Source: Polytrichum commune
Taxonomy: Eukaryota > Streptophyta > Polytrichopsida > Polytrichales > Polytrichaceae
DNA: 64,000 nt
NCBI GenBank assembly: GCA_950295325.1
Contig: OX485809.1
Coordinates: forward strand, 39,899,081-39,963,080
Reading direction: 5' to 3'
Positions 12,153 to 22,985 of the stretch are shown here, piece after piece. Position numbers and translations under genes: made by a program. The notes under the pieces are model-generated. The model searched no databases. It was not told where the DNA came from and saw only the letters and a program-made list of their open reading frames with translations. Position 1 is the first letter of the stretch. The number at the start of each line of letters is the position of its first letter.

Positions 12153-12639
12153 TAGGGGCAGATAGACATAATTTACAGGTATTATATACATGAGTGGGGT
12201 GTAGGGTAAAGCTACATGAACATACCATTGGACGAGGTAGGGATTGGCATATTCAACTTAAAGGATTATTTGATTGTAGAAGTGCACATTCCGAAGGCAT
12301 TTTGAATGAGTCATGTGGTGTTGATTATGTATTGAACACACTTTCCTCACACAATGCATATACCCTCCAAGGATTGCAGTAATGTGGGTGTTTGAATGAG
12401 TTGTGTCATTTCGAATTAGGACAAACATATGTGTGTCACCCGTTAAGTTGACACATAAATTGTTGAATGATGTAGTAAGGACTAACTGCCAACTAGATTA
12501 TAACAAATATATGTTTTCCATAAGAATACTTGTAGTCATAATTAAATATATTTCGAGTCGTTGATTTGCCACATCAACGCAACGCACCTCGTGTACATGT
12601 GTCAACTACACCAAACCTTACTCGACTAATAAATGACTA

Positions 12640-13340
12640 ACAACAAAAGTAGTCATTCTTTTAGTGAGCGTGTCGACCCTGAACTCTAGTTGTCGAATAA
12701 TGTGCCGACATGTCATATGTAGCCAATATAATCAATGACCAACATATGACTCAAATGATGCCAACATGGCACGGTATGGTACACCCTCAATACACATGTC
12801 AGACCAAGCAATAGACACGTGGACTCTTATGCAAAATGAATTGGCATCGGAGTACGCGGCATGAATGCCACGTGTTTTGTACGTGGCCAACAAGCGTCCA
12901 CCCTCGACTATAGAACGACTAAAAAGTCTCACACGTGGCATTATTTAAATTGATGGGCACCACCACGTGTACAAATGAGATAATGACAGTTGTTGCAAAA
13001 ATGCGCTTTAAAATAGGAAATGAGTAATTCTATTGGTGACCTGGCATTGGTATATTGTCCACGTAAGATTATATTACTTTATGATGTGGATGACACGTCA
13101 TTGTATGCATTGCCACATAGCGTAGTGACATGGCTGCCTAGTCAGCGATGGCAGCCACGTCGGAGCCACATGGCAATGACACCTCACGATGGTCAGATTT
13201 GGATGAAGTTGACGTGGCATCCACGTCATGTCTGTTACAACTCGTCCATAATAACTAAAACACATATAGTCATTGTGGTCCTTTATGACTGGTATTAGAG
13301 TCATAAGCATAGTCGGTTGATAGCTAGAATTCTTCTAGTG
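12640..13340 (+). mobile_element. Putative CACTA-element right end with ACGT-core subterminal motifs
   Basis: Ten copies of an ACGT core flanked by GG or CC occur on both strands between 12816 and 13228 (CACGTGG, GCCACGTG, ACGTGGCC, ACACGTGGCA, TGACGTGGCA, CCACGTCA and similar). The segment ends at 13340 with TTCTTCTAGTG, the inverse of a CACTAGAAGAA-type terminus. The dispersed repeat at 13342-13480 resumes right after it, so a boundary near 13340 is supported independently. Subterminal binding-motif clusters are typical of CACTA elements. I did not find the left terminus, so this may be a truncated element. Alternatively the motifs are a G-box-rich LTR promoter. Confidence 0.4.
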
Positions 13341-13341
13341 A

Positions 13342-13480
13342 ATGTACTGTAAATGAATATGTTTTCATGAATTTAGTATCGCTCAATAAAAAAAATTCAA
13401 CCCTCGCTTTGAGACTTGGCAAAACAATGTGTGTTTTGGGAATCAATATCACACGCACTAAACGGAATAATCAATGTAGT
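13342..13480 (+). repeat. Dispersed repeat, copy 1 (second copy at 49171-49310)
   Basis: Shared with 49171-49310 on the same strand: ATGTA, then AAATGA, CATGAATTTA, TATCG, AAACCCTC or CAACCCTC, GAGACTTG, CAAAA, AATGTGTGTTTTGGGAAT and a CACGCACTAA block. Similarity starts abruptly at 13342, next to the putative CACTA terminus. Confidence 0.6.
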
Positions 13481-13796
13481 TAAGTTAGCAAGCATTTTTT
13501 ATTTTAAAGTTTGAACAAGTATATGTTTAAGGGTGAGATCCTTATATTTATGGCAAAAGGAGCAACTTGTCAAGAGCCATGACCACATATTATCAACAAG
13601 ATCCCACAACGGGGCAGTGCTAGGTTTCGCCCACAAGTTGGACCCAACCATCAAGCCTAACAAATATTGTACCATTGGTGGGGCTCAGAAAGCCCTCTTT
13701 GGCTAGAATAGTTTAGGTATTTGCAGCCCAACTTTCAACTCCTTTATAAGAGAATCGTTATCAACACCTCATAGTCTTTGACCAAATAGAATCTTA

Positions 13797-15388
13797 CAGT
13801 GACGAATGAGACTGAGTACTTTGTTGAAGAAGCCAACTTTGACAAGCCATTACAGACAATGTAGATATTTTTTTGCAAAGCTAAAAAGTGAGTTAAAAAA
13901 AAAGTGAGTTAAAAAACCAATAGAGCTATGTGTATATATATACAAAGTTATACATCATATTGAAAACTAGATAATCTTCTATAATTTACAATCACCAATC
14001 ATATACAAGTACTCAATATTGTCCAATCTACTTCTTTGAACTTCAATAATTTGTCCAATAGCCTTTAGCAGCCAATACAGCAACAGTCCTTCGCGGCATA
14101 CTCTTATATAGAGTGCCATACAATCCTCTTCATTGAAATTAGAAGAAACAATGCACACATGCTTCCACAATTCTTCAATTCCTTGTGGAGGTGTAGAAAA
14201 TTCATTCAAACGCCGTTTGAGAAGAGCCCAAAAATGCTCCATGGGATTCAAATTTGGTGATTGAGCAGGCCACTGGAGAAGTTGGAATGGCTGCAATTTC
14301 ATTAATCCTTGCACCCTCTTACTTGTGTGTTTTGGATCATTATCTTGTTGAAACACAACATCGCTTGGAACCAAATTGTAATGCGTGATTGTAAACCACA
14401 ATAAGTTTTCCAAAAAAAAATTGTACATGTGTTGATCCTTATACCTTCAATTCTATGCCAAGCTCCAGGTCCAAAAGTTGTCATACAACCCCAAATCATG
14501 ATATGTCCACCATCATGTTTCACTGTTTGTTGGACATGTTGTGCTACATGCTCTCCATTTGTTATCCAACACCAGGACCTACCATCAGAATTAAACATGT
14601 TTATCTTTGTTTAATCACTAAAAATAACATGTTTCCAATCATGAATGGTTCAATTTGCATACCTGCGAGCAAACCTCACCGTGCTTGAACATGTCTTTTG
14701 ACAACAACAGTTTTTTCTGTTGCACATGTGTAGCAAAACCTTCCCCATCGCAAAGCACGTCTCACAGTTACATCATACACATTTTTACCTGATTCATTTC
14801 AAATCTTTGTTACCACCTTTGATGCAACTCCCAAACGCCCTTCCGAAAGCAAGGTGACACACCTCTCGTAGTAAGGTGTCTTGGGCATCCTCCTTTTTGC
14901 CTCTCAAATTCCCCCGCGATCTCCTTTCTAAGCCTAACTACCCAAGATTGACTCATCCCAATTGCATCCGCAATTTTTCGTGTTGAATTGCCATTCCGAA
15001 GTTGCTCCAGCACTTGGAGCTTTTGCGGCATAGATGAACGAGGCATACAAAAGCAATTGCACGAATCCTCACTACTACACAATCTCCAATTGCAAAGCAT
15101 CACAATGCACTAATGATCTAACAAAATTGACCACAAATCAGTATGCAAATGAAAATTGAAGTTCAGTTGGTGGCTCCAAACAAAACTGAGTCTGTGAACC
15201 CTAGCCGCTTTGACATGGCTATTGTCAAAAACCCTAATATTTTTTAATTTTAATTTTTACATACATGAAGAAGACTACTTTGTACACATACTTTGTTTAA
15301 TTACTTCAATGATATTAAATTTCAATCACTAGAGATTGCTTGCCGAAATTGAAGTTCTCAGTTGAGTACTCAATTTTGTTCATTACTG
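13797..15388 (-). mobile_element. Tc1-like (DD34E) DNA transposon, complete but inactive
   Basis: A 1592-bp element starts with CAGT and ends with ACTG, flanked on both sides by TA (13795-13796 and 15389-15390), the diagnostic Tc1/mariner target-site duplication. The terminal inverted repeats are diverged but share CAGT, a TGAGTACT block about 15-20 bases in, and a following GAA-rich segment. The length is that of canonical Tc1 elements (about 1.6 kb). One transposase gene on the minus strand fills it. Tc1-like elements move by cut and paste. This copy is dead because the transposase carries frameshifts and a stop. Confidence 0.88.
13979..15046 (-). pseudogene. Tc1-like transposase, DD34E, frameshifted
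   Basis: The N-terminal part (15046-14810 region) encodes a helix-turn-helix (VLEQLRNGNSTRKIADAIG, then MSQSWVVRLRKE) followed by a GGCPRHLT motif like the GRPRKLT linker of Tc1 transposases. The catalytic part shows VKHDGGHIMIWGC, then FQQDNDPKHTS and WPAQSPNLNPMEHFWALLK. There are 34 residues between the Asp of QQD and the Glu of PMEH, so the type is DD34E. The first catalytic Asp is readable as FSD at about 14614-14622, but the next codon is TAA (14611-14613). Reading frame is also lost between the HTH and catalytic parts (near 14810-14880) and near a run of nine A at about 14413. Typical plant mariner-like transposases are DD39D, so this belongs to another branch. Confidence 0.88.
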
Positions 15389-15575
15389 TAGCTTCATTTA
15401 TTTTTATGTAATGCCCTATGTATTGTGAAGTATTAATCTTGAGCATGGACCCACATTCTATGAAGTCATATAGAATGAACATGTGGGACATATAATGAGA
15501 CTACTTTCGTCTAAAACAATGTTACCCGATTTAGCACCCATTTGTATTAGCGTGTGGTGTAAGGTAGAAAAATGG

Positions 15576-17640
15576 AAAATGGTGAATGACCATTATTGAT
15601 TCACTAGACTAGAAGTAGAATCTAGGGGGGAAGGGGGGGGGGCACTAGCAAAAATGTAGAAAGCCACATGCGAGAAAATGTAGGGTGCATTTTATTCAAG
15701 ACACATAATTTTCACGTTTTTCTTAGATATACAATAGCGTCCTCTAAATGTGAATTTGGGAATTATATATAATGTATAGTTATATTTTTTAAACTTTGGT
15801 ATATTGTTCAATATAAATGTTGTGGTAAAATTTCAATTTAGATGTAAAGTAACATAAATAGAACTAATTTTAGTTTATTTATTTATAGGTTCAACATAAA
15901 TTATTTGGATTAGTGGCATTGGATGAAAAATAAGCAAAATGTATGTGAACATGTGGATGGATTTGTTGAAACGGTTGCCTTTGAATGAAAATATCTATCA
16001 TATGGCAATGGAAGGGTTGGCTGGCTTACTTATGATTTTATGGGGGGTTCAAGAATCATTTGTAGTATGCTAAAGTTTATAGTATGATGGTTGTATGTAT
16101 GTGATGTATAGAGCAACATTTGTGAAGTGTAATGTATGCATAGTGTATTATATGCGTAATGTATGTGCAAATTGTTCACACAGAATTTCTAGTACTTATA
16201 AATAAGATACGGTGATTATAATTATGTGATTCTAAACTTTATATATAATGATAGAATGTTAGAAAATACCATCCAGTAGAAATTTAGCTACTTATAGGGT
16301 GGAAAATATTCAATAAAGGAAGGTAAATAGCCCCCCATTGAATAAGGGGTTCTCACACGTGTATACATAAATCAAGTGCAAGTGCAACCCCCCCCCCCCC
16401 CCCCCCCATCGTGAGAAGATGATTCTTGTGTGGACTCAAAATGAAAAATTCTAAAAGTAGTGGCCCAAAAAGGATGCAGTGGTAGGTTGGATGCAATGAT
16501 TGGCCGGACAGCTCTTGTTTCACACCACTTGGGATCACTTTTAGGTATCATTCAATCAATTATTTTGTGTGCATTTGTATGTAGAGTATGATATTTTGAT
16601 GCTCCAATTAGGGACACTCTATTGTACAAGTATGGGTTTAACTTACTTGCCTCTTTAAGAGAATGAAACTAGTCAATTGCATAATAACTTGCATTCCTCA
16701 GTATTTCCTCTAGTCCATCTCTGAAAAATATTGCACAAACTTCAAATCATCTTTTCTAGCCAAATCAACTTATTTTCGTCATTTTCTGTTTTTCTACTTC
16801 ACAATGTGTGATTGTTCTCTAATGAGCCAAATTTTGTGGTCCTTATCTAGATTCTAATTATAGAAACATTCAATGGAATGAATCAAATCACCATAGATGA
16901 TCATTTTGCACCTTCCATGGAAGCTTTCTTAGAAAATATGTAAATTGTAACAATGAACTAGATAACAACTTTCATATATATATATGGAGGTTGATCTTGA
17001 TGTGAGGGTGCAAGCACGGTCAAGTACACAACTCCATTTCCCTGCATAGGTTTAAATGACAGTGATTCAAAACTATATACTAACTTTGAATTTAGTGAAG
17101 AAAAAAATATTAAACATTTGAAAAACACATTGATCTACAAAGCCAAGCAATTTATATTGACACATTGTTTTTCAAGAAAAGTTGACATGTTTTGGAAGAC
17201 GGTGCAAGTAATGTGTAAGTAGATATATTGAGCATGTAATAGCCTAAAATATGTTTAAAACATGATAAAATTACATAAAATTAATGTTTTTCTACAAAGT
17301 TTTTGAAGTTTATAATGAAAATAATCCAACTTCAAAATATTTAAGGTCATGAAATCTACGTCCAAAACCAAATTTAGTCATTACCTTTTGAGTGGTACTT
17401 TTAATGATAAGTTTTGAAGATCTAATTTTGATATTTTATATTTAAGTACCTAACACAATAATAAAGGGCACCATTGAAAAAAAAATCAATTTAAACGACA
17501 CTTTGCTACACTTTTAGATGTTTGACCAAAAAAATTATGATTTCAATATACTGGAGCACTTTTCCTACATACTTGACTATACTTGCTCTTGTGATCGTTG
17601 TTTTGTTTTTCTATGGCATATGTATGTAAGAATTTGTTTT
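15576..17640. other. Gene-free AT-rich stretch with homopolymer runs
   Basis: Contains a G-rich run at about 15625-15642 and a run of 20 C at 16388-16407, plus a small (AT)n at about 16976-16984. No exon, RNA gene or ordered repeat is supported. The open frame 16353-16538 crosses the poly-C run. Confidence 0.4.
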
Positions 17641-17759
17641 TACTATGTACATGATGATCATATATTGTGAGCCTGAGGATTATGTGACGTCACTGAATTG
17701 CAACAACAAACAGATGTGAAGGGTCCTTATACAAAAACAGGTGAAGGCATTTGCAAACA

Positions 17760-17980
17760 GTGTTTGGGGACATAATGGGTTGAGATTTTAGTGTTTCCAA
17801 GTCCAACCAGTTACATCTTGACATCTTTTGGGTTTTCTTTATGAATTTGGGGTATATTCCATAGATTCCCCCAAAACAATTGATGATTTTTCTGAAGTCT
17901 TAATGAACTTCAACTAGTTGTTTCTCAAACTCAACCGGTTCACCTGTAACTAGCAGTTGGTTTTCCCCATTCATTGTTTG
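17760..17980 (+). repeat. Dispersed repeat, copy 1 (others near 62.3 and 62.9 kb)
   Basis: Carries GTTTCCAAGTCCAACCAGTT, ACATCTTGACATC and CTTCAACTAGTTGTTTCTC, CAACCGGTTCACCTGTAACT. Closely similar words occur at 62334-62390 and 62948-63060, and partly inverted near 27318-27350. The function is unknown. Confidence 0.55.
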
Positions 17981-18084
17981 GTGTTGTATGTTGGTGGAGA
18001 GTTACCCATGCAAGATGGGTAGCACGTGAAATTCCTGAACCGGGCTAGGCAACATACACAAAGGAATGTTTGGGTGGACATCAG

Positions 18085-18430
18085 ACTTATGTGGAGGTCA
18101 TACACGTTTGAAAAGGTTGGTTTTGAAACACAGTTCAGTAAGCCAAGGTAAAAGAATTTCAGCTTTGACATGTGCCTAACTTTGGGGAGCTTGGTTCAAG
18201 GTTTGGTCCCCTTTTTGCTTTGGGTAGAATTGTCCATTTTTCAACTTGATCCAAGGCGATGGCTTTGTAAAGCTTAAAACCTATAATAATGATCTGAGTT
18301 GAAATTGACATTTCTAACCAAAAATTAGAAGAGGAACAACCTCGAAACCAAGCTCCCCAAGATTAGGCACATGTTTTAAAGGGCAAAATATTTGTTATCT
18401 TAGCACATTGAACTCCATTTTGAAATTGGC
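18085..18430. mobile_element. Foldback element, copy 1
   Basis: Two inverted arms: CATGTGCCTAAC plus TTGGGGAGCTTGGTT at about 18168-18196 pairs with AACCAAGCTCCCCAA plus TTAGGCACATG at about 18346-18372. Similarity continues outward for about 60 more bases on each side (GTTTTGAAA, AGTTCA and TAAGATAA-like words). The arm sequence recurs, also as an inverted pair, at 52738-52830 and 53580-53690, so this is a family. The 150-base centre has no gene. The superfamily is not clear. Confidence 0.6.
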
Positions 18431-18467
18431 GTTTATCTATGTGGGGTGGCCTCCCCTACATTCATGA

Positions 18468-18933
18468 CATTAAGTAGCAAGCCCGGAATGGCCTTTTCGA
18501 AAGAGCATCAAACCGGTGCATGCCGGTTTGATGCTCTTTCAAGAGCAAAGGTAGCGCAACTCTTGAGTTTTACTTTGGCTATTTTTATTTATTTATTTGG
18601 GTAGCTATTTTCAATGCTTAGAATTGCTTATATTGGTTTCTAGGACAAAACTAATGCCAGGTGGTGGTAAAGGTTCTAATTAGGCTAAATTATGATCTAA
18701 ACAAATCTAAATAGTTATAAAGCAATATGAAAGTTGGTGAGGTCAAAAAGGTAGTTGCACTTTTTGGAAAAGTCTCACGACACTTGCAATGGAAACCTCT
18801 TTGATACCTTTTTGAAGCTATTATATTTGATTAATTATCCATTCATTCATCCTTGCTTTGCAATCTTTTCCCTTCTTGTTGAGGTAATATTGCGGGTACT
18901 CAAAGGGTACCATGCTAGCATTGCTACTTAATG
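18468..18933 (+). mobile_element. MITE-like element, copy 1
   Basis: 466 bp bounded by the inverted ends CATTAAGTAGCAA and TTGCTACTTAATG. A copy in the opposite orientation lies at 24047-24497; it shares the ends and the interior (GGTACC, TTCTTGTTGAG, TCAAAAAGGTA, GGAAAAGTCT, GTTTTGTCC-type words). A TTAA lies in both ends, so a TTAA target cannot be separated from the terminus. No coding capacity. Confidence 0.7.
18500..18539. other. Perfect 17-bp hairpin inside MITE copy 1
   Basis: AAAGAGCATCAAACCGG and its exact reverse complement are separated by the six bases TGCATG. The related element at 24.0-24.5 kb carries only one arm (near 24441), so the second arm arose by local inverted duplication in this copy. 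Confidence 0.8.
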
Positions 18934-19372
18934 TTATGTTGTTAGTCATTGACCTTTGACCTCCTAGGATTAGGGCCACTTCGCACACAAGATTGCGAGC
19001 CCATGATTAGTGCACTTCAAGAACTCTCGTTGGTGGGAAAGGTGGAGCTGGTCCAAGTTCACTTTACACTACGCTTGAGGGACCAACGGAGTATGTGAAT
19101 GCAAGATGGATGTAAAGTCTACATGGATTCCTACACGGTATCAAATGGATCATGTTTCATGGTCACTTGGATTGTTTTCAAAAACCACCTCTTGGAGGTA
19201 GGCCTAACACAAAACCGGGAGACCATGGCACTCCGAATGCTCACAACCGTTGACTTATTCTATTTTATCATGTGTGAGGATGCGCATGCATGAATAGAAA
19301 TTCATTGAAATAGCATTTGGTGAAGGGCTTGGTCACATATGGCTTCACACTACACTTGAAGGTTTGTGACCA

Positions 19373-19443
19373 CACTACATGACATTACACAATTCTAATT
19401 TATGGTATTATGTGACAATTTAGAATTGTGTAATGTCATAGTG
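19373..19443. repeat. Palindromic 71-bp element with CACTA-like ends
   Basis: CACTACATGACATTACACAA on the left pairs with TTGTGTAATGTCATAGTG on the right over about 27 bases with one or two differences, around a loop of about 16 bases. The CACTAC...TAGTG ends recall CACTA elements, but the flanking triplets (CCA and TCA) do not match. Confidence 0.6.
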
Positions 19444-20222
19444 TCAAAACTTTATGGAAATCATTAATCAATATATAAACGTTGACCCTTTGTGGCTCCC
19501 TTTCTAAAGGGGGTTGAGGTTAGCATAGGCCCTTATTCCCCAAGTTGTATTCTTGAGCCTACCACTGACCCACATGTATTTGTCCCTCATGCCTACCTGC
19601 CAACGGCTGGGATGAACCAACTCGTACACTGGTTCCTTGGAAGCAAGGGTTTAGGCATCCAACAAAGAACGAGTGTATGGGTTGGTTCGCCCGCTATGTC
19701 ACACATGTACCCACAAAGCACATTGAAATTTCTTAATTATATATCAAATTGTACCTGAAAAGCAAGGTTCAAGCAAGCCTAGATTCATTTGATCAAATAA
19801 TGATTACCCAATTCATTCTTGCAAAATGAATAGTACTCCAACTTGGTACTATTGATTTTGCAAGAGTGGCCCAACATAAGTGGGACATCATAAATTAATA
19901 TGCTCTTAATTCCCAAGATTCTTAACACTAGAGGTACAACACTTTATGATATGATATGATGTGTCTTCTATGTTGAAGTCAACTAAGATTTCATCAAAAA
20001 TATAGGAAGTTTAAGCTCTTTCCACACATTTGTAAAGGTTATCATATATTCCTCACCAAATAGTCTATTATACAACATTATTCTACTTGTAAGGTATGTG
20101 GATCTTATATGACCACTATTCTAACCTTTTGAACTCGGCACCTATATTAGAGTGGTATAATATGCCTTAGGGCATAATGGACACCAAAAAGACACATGCT
20201 ACCATGAGCCTAATGACCTATG
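19444..20222. other. Gene-free stretch upstream of the MAPR2-like gene
   Basis: The open frame 19492-19758 resembles no family I know. The region next to 20223 should hold the promoter of the MAPR2-like gene. A TATA-like GCATAAATATAACTT lies at 20225-20239, before a pyrimidine-rich presumptive 5'UTR. Confidence 0.3.
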
Positions 20223-20269
20223 TGCATAAATATAACTTAGGTTTTACCATTGTAATTGTTATTTTAAAT

Positions 20270-20410
20270 CACTCACCAACCAGAAGGGGTTTGGAAGCTT
20301 CCATAGATTCCCTTCACCACTTTCTTCGCTTCGCATTCCTCCGACCTCTCAACCGATCGCTCTGCTCAATCGCATCCTTCAGTGCAAAAGAGGAGGAAGA
20401 TTACAAATTT
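20270..20410 (+). other. Presumptive 5'UTR exon of the MAPR2-like gene
   Basis: A CT-rich stretch (CCTTCACCACTTTCTTCGC and onward) typical of plant 5' leaders ends at 20410 before a strong donor, GTAAGT (20411-20416). The matching acceptor is CTTGCAG at 21551-21557, just before the coding exon, so the leader intron would be about 1.15 kb. CAGCAG at 21555-21560 is a tandem NAGNAG acceptor. The exon start is an estimate. Confidence 0.45.
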
Positions 20411-21568
20411 GTAAGTCGACCCTCCACCTCTCGGTATCAGAAATTCCTTACCCTACTTGTAAACAATTGAATCTTCAAGGTCTGATTCTAGTTGTGGGCC
20501 AGGCTTCGTCTTCTCATTCTGTTTGCATTCAACTCAATCTTTAACGTTTCATTCTAGTGTGAGGACAAGCAAGCATTAATTTTTGGGTCACAGGTGAGCC
20601 CTTCCTCTCTTTGTATGTTAGGGATGTATTTGAATTTTAACTTCAGTTAGTGTTTAAGGCCAGATTCTAGTGTAAGTACCAAAGCAGGCAAATATTTGGG
20701 TGTTTCAGAGCCTTAAATGATCTGTCTGTATGAATTTTGTTTTGGAGGCTACCTAATTGCAATCAACCTTCAAGGTTCAGTAGTTAAGAGGTCACCACAA
20801 TCTGTTCTTTTCTTCTATCAGGCTACACGAAGACAGATTGGGTTCTCCTTGATTGTTCACTTCCTCCCCCTTGAAAAGTCTTACTGCAAAGCCGCCTGGA
20901 TGTGGGTTCGGCAACAATTCTAAGGTTATATCACAGGTTTACATTAGACTGATTGTCATCAACCTTTAAGGCTAAGTTAAAAATTGGCATCAGTTTGGAG
21001 TTTTCCTTTTTCTGTCAGGTTCTCGTTCTCTGTACACTTCAAATTTCCTCTTTCTGCTCTAAATTTTTCTGCAACTCAGATGTAGGTATGCAAGGGTTGC
21101 GAATTAAAAATTATCCCAAGCTTGACTGAGGTTTGTAAGTTGTGAGCCCTCGTGGTTCTTTTTTGGACTTGGAAATATTTCTGAATATGGTTACTGTTTG
21201 AGGTGGTAACCTAATTCGCAAGCTTGTCATTCCTCGAAAATGAGGGCCCCAATTCCTGTTTTCTGAAAAGTAAGGGTTTCATTCCATGAAGCTTGGCTTT
21301 CATTTTGCTAGAAATTGTGGGCCCCAATTCCTGGAGACCGGTTCCTTAACTCAAATAGAAAAGGGTGCAAGCTCACAAGGCTCGGTGATTAATGCTATAA
21401 TGTCAGACTGCCTAACCTACTTGTGATTGTGTTACACTGGTATCTCTTCTGTTGTGCAGAATTTGGGATGTAATTCAATTTTGAGAAGCATAGGGTGTCC
21501 ATAACAACTATAAATATGGTGTAGTAATTTCTGAGTGATGGCATTTGTGACTTGCAGCAGAAACTGCA

Positions 21569-21886
21569 ATGACAAACATCGGTGACATAACAAAGGCACA
21601 ACTGAGCCGCTACAATGGCACCACGGAGGGGCTACCGATCCTTGTTGCAATCAGGGGCAAGATTTATGATGTTTCAAGTGGGAAAACGTTTTACGGTCCG
21701 GGAGGCTCATATGCCATGTTTTCAGGAAAGGATGCAAGCAGGGCACTGGCCAAGATGTCCACCAAAAATGAAGATGTGGTAGCCGACCTCGACGGCTTGA
21801 CCGAGAAAGAGCTTGGTGTTCTGGATGACTGGGACAAGAAATTTGCAGCAAAGTACCCCGTTGTTGGCCGCGTTTCTGATTCTTAG
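21569..21886 (+). CDS. MAPR2: MAPR2-like cytochrome b5-fold haem/steroid-binding protein
   Basis: A 105-residue protein in a single coding exon. Almost all of it is one cytochrome b5-like domain of the membrane-associated progesterone receptor (MAPR) type. Visible landmarks are QLSRYNGT (11-18), PILVAIRGKIYDVSSGK (23-39), FYGPGGSYAMFSGKDASRAL (41-60), the GLTEKE helix (76-81) and KYPVVGRV (95-102). Tyr42 and Tyr48 fall where animal PGRMC1 has the Tyr pair near its haem site. It lacks the N-terminal membrane helix of MSBP1/MSBP2 and has the length of the short soluble Arabidopsis MAPR2 type (about 100 residues). By family, such proteins bind haem or steroids and may assist cytochrome P450 or brassinosteroid-related processes; the exact role is unsettled. 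The ATG at 21569 lies 12 bases after a splice acceptor and is the natural start. Confidence 0.93.
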   Translation: MTNIGDITKAQLSRYNGTTEGLPILVAIRGKIYDVSSGKTFYGPGGSYAMFSGKDASRALAKMSTKNEDVVADLDGLTEKELGVLDDWDKKFAAKYPVVGRVSDS

Positions 21887-22849
21887 ATTTCATGTTATTT
21901 ACTTGCCAGAGCCTTTCAACTTGAAGCCTTGTGAATAACCAATTTGTTGAAAGGTTGACAGGCTGAATAGCATGTTATATTTTCTCCGTTGTTGCTTTCT
22001 TTTGAAACTCTATCACGGAGCTTGATAAGACTGTACAATTATGTAGAAGCTCTCAACCTTGGATTGCAACATACACAATATTTTATACATGCTATGCTTT
22101 ACAATATTGAGATTTATATGAACGTCCTACTTAACTCCTGTAATCTGTTTCACAAATAGTAAACGTATTCTGCTTTGGAATTCAAGCTGTGGTAGCAAAG
22201 ATTCACTTACCACAATTTGTCCATGTACCTCACGGCCTCAAAGACGTGCAAGAGTTTGTAAATTGTTTTCATGGAGCTGTTAGGATAGCTCAGAGGACTC
22301 ACAAATACTGTGCATACAACCCATAGACTAAATAATCTGGAAATTTATTAACTGGCTTGACCAATAGTTCAGAGGAATTTTCATTCGACTTCTCCAGCCT
22401 TTCAAAATGCCTTGTGATGTGTATATTTGACAACTGTCGTTCCATAGCTCTGATTTAGAAACTCCATGCTTCCATCGGCCTGCACGTATTGGAACTAACG
22501 ATCTGTTTTCTACACATTTGAACCTAAATGTGGGGCCTTTGAGCTGAAAACCATGAAGTCTGGCATTGCCCCTGTGTCTACCGTATGTAAACTCATCCAC
22601 TAGGGTAGTGAAAACTCAGAAATTTGTTCTATAGTGTGAAAATGTTTATTTTAAGATTATATGACTTCGGAAATGGGATTAGAAACCCAGATTACTCTAG
22701 TGGGCTCTAGTTGGAACGGTTCTCAACTTTGTAGGGGACTTGTTTTTACTGGAATCCCTTCATCGGCGATGGATGAAGGGGTTTCATTATAAATAACTCC
22801 CGCATAAGATTTGAGGGCCGATTCATTCTAGCAAGACTCCATTGCACTA
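21887..22849. other. 3' region of the MAPR2-like gene and gene-free DNA
   Basis: The first 200-300 bases are likely the 3'UTR. The rest shows no gene. The minus-strand open frame 22328-22600 matches no family I recognise. Confidence 0.3.
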
Positions 22850-22985
22850 ATTTGGGGCTTTGATACTATTTTTGGAGTCAAATCGTTTGGAGACAATCAT
22901 TTATAAGCTATAATATAATTCTCTGCATTTTCACCTACACGATGGATGAGTTTACATAGACACCACGAATCCTTAGCCTCAAGCC
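22850..22985 (+). repeat. Dispersed repeat, copy 1 (second copy at 45978-46115)
   Basis: Shared words in order are GGAGTCAAATC, TATAATTC, GCATTTTCACCT, ATGGATGAGTTTACATAGAC and ACCACGAATCC. The same order occurs at 45978-46115 on the same strand, with a few differences. Confidence 0.7.

Larger units (their letters stand above)
13590..15575 (+). repeat. Dispersed repeat split by the Tc1-like element
   Basis: The flanks 13590-13794 and 15391-15575 together match the uninterrupted copy at 25822-26213. Shared words on the left are GTGCTAGGTTT, TTGGACCCA, CCCAACTTTCAACT, TATAAGAGAATC and TCTTTGACCAAATA. Shared words on the right are TTTATGTAA, TGTGGGACATATAATGAGAC and GATTTAGCACCC. The interruption falls exactly at the TA pair flanking the Tc1-like element, so the second copy acts as an empty-site reference. 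Confidence 0.75.

Noticed and set aside
13290-13303. TGGTATTAGAGTCA, similar to a retrotransposon primer-binding site
   Set aside because: It differs from the usual TGGTATCAGAGC, no LTR ending in CA directly precedes it, and no retrotransposon genes follow. The CACTA-terminus reading 37 bases on is better supported.
19373-19443. CACTA MITE with target duplication
   Set aside because: The palindrome is real, but the flanking triplets CCA and TCA do not match, so I list it only as a repeat.
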